DNA from: Actinomycetota bacterium
GTDB lineage: Bacteria > Actinomycetota > Thermoleophilia > Solirubrobacterales > Solirubrobacteraceae
NCBI GenBank assembly: GCA_019348435.1
Contig: JAHWJM010000141.1
Location: 1-6,793, forward strand
Reading direction: 5' to 3'
Length of the DNA: 6,793 bases
Translations under genes and position numbers: made by a program
In this document: positions 4,976 to 6,793 of the stretch, one piece after another
Layout of the letters: every line of letters starts with the position of its first letter
How positions within the stretch are numbered: position 1 is the stretch's first letter
The notes under the pieces: model-generated
What the model was told of the DNA's origin: nothing
The model's input: the letters and a program-made list of their open reading frames with translations, nothing else
Database searches by the model: none

Positions 4976-5408
4976 AACGACCGAACCCGAAGCGACAGCG
5001 GCGCTCGCCGCACAGCTCGCCCGCCGCCTGCGCCCAGGCGACGTCGTCCTCGTCTCCGGCGAGCTCGGCGCCGGCAAGACGACGTTCGTGCGCGGCGCCT
5101 GCCGCGCCCTGGGCGTCGCCGGCGCGGTGACGAGTCCCACGTTCACGATCGCGCGCCGCTACGACGGCCACGTGCCGGTCTCGCACCTGGACCTCTACCG
5201 GCTGGGCGACCTCGCGGACGAGGACCCGGCGCTGCTGGCCGACGAGCTCGGCCCGGACCGCATCTCGTTCGTCGAGTGGCCGGAGGTCGGTGCGCCGGCG
5301 GGCCTGGATCCCGAGCGCGTCGTCGCGCAGGTGCACCTCGAGCACCGCGGCGGCGACCGGCGCCTCGTCGTCGTGCGCGAGCGCACGCGACCGCCAACCG
5401 CGCGGTGA
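4959..5408 (+). CDS. tsaE: tRNA t6A biosynthesis ATPase TsaE
   Basis: TsaE is the ATPase that drives the TsaB-TsaD complex in transferring threonylcarbamoyl to A37 of ANN-decoding tRNAs. The 149-residue protein has the family layout: Walker A GELGAGKTT at 34-42, SPTFTIARRY at 59-68 (switch region), HLDLYRL at 76-82 with Asp78, and FVEWPE at 104-109 with Glu106. The chosen ATG 4959 lies inside the end of the LPNTG gene (17-bp overlap) and gives a normal-length N-terminus; a longer reading of the same frame from 4824 would add the low-complexity shadow of the LPNTG gene. No good ribosome site precedes the ATG, so translational coupling is likely. The stop overlaps the tsaB start (GTGA). In many actinobacteria alr precedes tsaE, unlike here. 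Confidence 0.95.
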   Translation: MPTTTETTEPEATAALAAQLARRLRPGDVVLVSGELGAGKTTFVRGACRALGVAGAVTSPTFTIARRYDGHVPVSHLDLYRLGDLADEDPALLADELGPDRISFVEWPEVGAPAGLDPERVVAQVHLEHRGGDRRLVVVRERTRPPTAR

Positions 5409-6103
5409 TCGTCCTCGGGCTGGACACCGCGACTCCGGCGACCGCGGTCGCGCTGGTCGACGACCAGCGGCGCGGCGACGGCATCGAGCGCCGCCACGAC
5501 CCGGCGCCAGGCGAGCGCCCGGGCCACGCCGCGCAGCTGCTGGCGCTCGCCGCCGAGGTGCTCGGGATGGCCGGCCTGCGCTTCGCCGATGTCGACCGCA
5601 TCGCGGTGGGCGTCGGCCCCGGCACGTTCACGGGCCTGCGAATCGGGGTCGCCACCGCCCGCGCGCTCGCACAGGGCAGCGGCGCCGAGCTCGTCGGCGT
5701 CTCGACCCTGCGCGCGCTCGCCGTCGTGGCCGAGCCGGCGGCGGGCGGCAGCGGCGTGCTCGCGGTGATCGACGCCCGCCGCGGCGAGGCCTTCGCCGCC
5801 GGCTGGCGCGAGGGCAGGACCGTTCTCGAGCAGGCTGCGCTGGCGCCCGCGGCGTTGGCGCGGCGGGTGGCGGAGGAGGGCGGAGCCTGGCTGGCCGTGG
5901 GGAACGGGGCGCTACGATTTCGGGCCGACCTGGAAGGCGCCGGTTGCAGTGTTCCACCGGATGAGTCCCCGCACCACGCCGTCAGTGCCCTCGCGATCTG
6001 CGGGCTCGCGCTGCAGGCGTCGCCGGGCATGCGCGACCTCGTCGTCCCGGACTACCTGCGCCTGCCCGACGCCGTGCTCGCGCGCGACCAGCCGAGCCGC
6101 TGA
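5405..6103 (+). CDS. tsaB: tRNA t6A biosynthesis protein TsaB
   Basis: TsaB is the non-catalytic partner of TsaD in the t6A synthase, related to TsaD in its actin/Hsp70-like fold. The protein is 232 residues, the usual length. Evidence is the start VLGLDTAT at 3-10, the family signature GPGTFTGLRIG at 71-81, the central VIDARRGEAFAA, and the late PDYLRLPDA (YLR motif). The GTG at 5405 is chosen because it overlaps the tsaE stop as GTGA and puts LGLDTAT at the usual position; the frame is open further upstream only as an antisense-like shadow of tsaE. The rimI gene follows after 12 bp. The C-terminal half is GC-driven and Ala-rich but intact. Confidence 0.94.
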   Translation: MIVLGLDTATPATAVALVDDQRRGDGIERRHDPAPGERPGHAAQLLALAAEVLGMAGLRFADVDRIAVGVGPGTFTGLRIGVATARALAQGSGAELVGVSTLRALAVVAEPAAGGSGVLAVIDARRGEAFAAGWREGRTVLEQAALAPAALARRVAEEGGAWLAVGNGALRFRADLEGAGCSVPPDESPHHAVSALAICGLALQASPGMRDLVVPDYLRLPDAVLARDQPSR

Positions 6104-6115
6104 TCACGTGACCGC

Positions 6116-6613
6116 ATGAGCGAGGGACCGCTGGAGATCCGCCGCCTGACGTACGCCGACCTGCCCGAGCTCATCGCGATCGAGCGGCGCGCGTTCCCCA
6201 CGCCCTGGTCGCTGGCGATGTTCGTGCTCGAGCTGTCCAAGCCCGCGAGCGTGTGCCTGGCGGCCCTGCGCGACGGGCGGATGATCGGCTTTCTCATCTG
6301 CTCGCGCTACGACACCGTGTGGCACATCATGAACGTCGCCGTCGACCCCGACCGCCGGCGCCAGGGGATCGCCAGCGCGCTGCTGAACGACCTGCTGCGC
6401 CGCATCGACGGCAAGGGCGCGCGCTTCACGCTCGAGGTGCGCGAGTCCAACGCCGCAGCGATCGAGCTCTACGAGCGCTTTGGCTTCCGTGCGGCGGGGC
6501 GGCGCAAGCGCTACTACCAGGACAACGGCGAAGACGCCGTGATCATGTGGCGCACGCGGTCGACGCTCGCCGGACGCGTCGACGACGTCCCCAACGCCGC
6601 ACCGTCGGCATGA
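6116..6613 (+). CDS. rimI: Ribosomal protein S18-alanine N-acetyltransferase RimI
   Basis: RimI is a GNAT-fold enzyme that acetylates the N-terminal alanine of ribosomal protein S18 using acetyl-CoA; actinobacterial homologues may accept other N-termini too. The 165 residues comprise the GNAT domain (about 6-147) and a short polar tail. Visible marks are AFPTPWS at 26-32 (substrate loop), NVAVDPDRRRQGIAS at 73-87 with the acetyl-CoA-binding R-x-x-G-I-A loop, and LEVRESNAAAIELYERFGF at 106-124. Glu107 and Tyr119 match E. coli RimI Glu103 and Tyr115 in spacing. RRKRYYQDNGEDAVIM at 129-144 is diagnostic of RimI. It lies 12 bp after tsaB and overlaps tsaD by ATGA, a common t6A-cluster position. 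The ribosome site is weak. Confidence 0.95.
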   Translation: MSEGPLEIRRLTYADLPELIAIERRAFPTPWSLAMFVLELSKPASVCLAALRDGRMIGFLICSRYDTVWHIMNVAVDPDRRRQGIASALLNDLLRRIDGKGARFTLEVRESNAAAIELYERFGFRAAGRRKRYYQDNGEDAVIMWRTRSTLAGRVDDVPNAAPSA

Positions 6614-6793
6614 GCCTCATCCTGGCGCTCGAGACCAGCTGCGACGACACCTGCGCCGCCGTCGTCACGGGGGACGGCGAGCTGCGGTCGAACGTCATCT
6701 CGTCGCAGGGCATCCACGACGAGTACGGCGGCGTCGTGCCCGAGATCGCCTCGCGCCACCACCTCGAGCTGGCCAATGCGGTCGTCGACGACG
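6610..6793 (+). CDS. tsaD: tRNA t6A synthase catalytic subunit TsaD (N-terminal part)
   Basis: TsaD carries out the transfer of the threonylcarbamoyl group from threonylcarbamoyl-AMP to A37 of tRNA. Only the first 61 codons lie in the window; the gene runs off the right edge. The start MSLILALETSCDDT (1-14) and GGVVPEIASRHHLEL (40-54) are signature segments of the TsaD/Kae1 family. The metal-binding histidines lie further on, outside the window. The ATG overlaps the rimI stop as ATGA, so translation is probably coupled. A full TsaD is normally about 330-350 residues, so most of it is not seen here. Confidence 0.95.
   Translation, partial: MSLILALETSCDDTCAAVVTGDGELRSNVISSQGIHDEYGGVVPEIASRHHLELANAVVDD

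Noticed and set aside
4580..5146. Long N-terminal extension of the msrB frame
   Set aside because: Conserved MsrB sequence begins shortly after ATG 4579, which has a -10-like box in front; the upstream part is antisense to the LPNTG gene and tsaE.

Overview
The window reads as an ordinary chromosomal stretch of a very GC-rich bacterium. It is most likely an actinobacterium, and a deep lineage such as Thermoleophilia/Solirubrobacterales is plausible. The evidence is GC-heavy third codon positions with long spurious antisense ORFs, the gene order DUF2520-panC-panD, an FGD-like (F420-type) luciferase-fold enzyme, the tsaE-tsaB-rimI-tsaD block, and actinobacterial TANNNT boxes placed directly in front of start codons. 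I see no tRNA, rRNA, mobile element, CRISPR array or phage gene. Every intergenic gap is under 100 bp.

Left block (1-2213, minus strand): a coenzyme-precursor operon read right to left. It holds a Rossmann/DUF2520 protein, pantothenate synthetase (panC), aspartate 1-decarboxylase (panD), and the first 11 codons of a further gene whose start shares one base with the panD stop. PanD makes beta-alanine from aspartate and PanC joins it to pantoate. The DUF2520 protein may supply a linked redox step, but this is not proven.

Middle block (2214-4579): a short divergent promoter region, then a plus-strand family 4 uracil-DNA glycosylase with a long Pro/Glu/Ala tail ending in a sliding-clamp-like QLGLF. 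It converges, with only 5 bp between stop codons, on a minus-strand FGD-like oxidoreductase. Upstream of the latter on the same strand is msrB, a methionine sulfoxide reductase.

Right block (4580-6793, plus strand): a divergent promoter region, then a tight operon. First comes a 99-residue secreted LPNTG peptide with almost no body, whose end overlaps the tRNA t6A gene tsaE. Then come tsaB, rimI and the first 61 codons of tsaD, joined by overlaps or a 12-bp gap. TsaE, TsaB and TsaD form the threonylcarbamoyl-transfer machine acting on A37 of ANN-decoding tRNAs; RimI acetylates ribosomal protein S18.

No wholly new multi-gene system is evident. The most interesting points are the clamp-motif tail on the glycosylase, the domainless sortase-type peptide leading the t6A operon, and four start codons each 5-7 nt behind a -10-like TANNNT box, suggesting leaderless mRNAs. 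Assignments rest on motif reading only; no database search was run.
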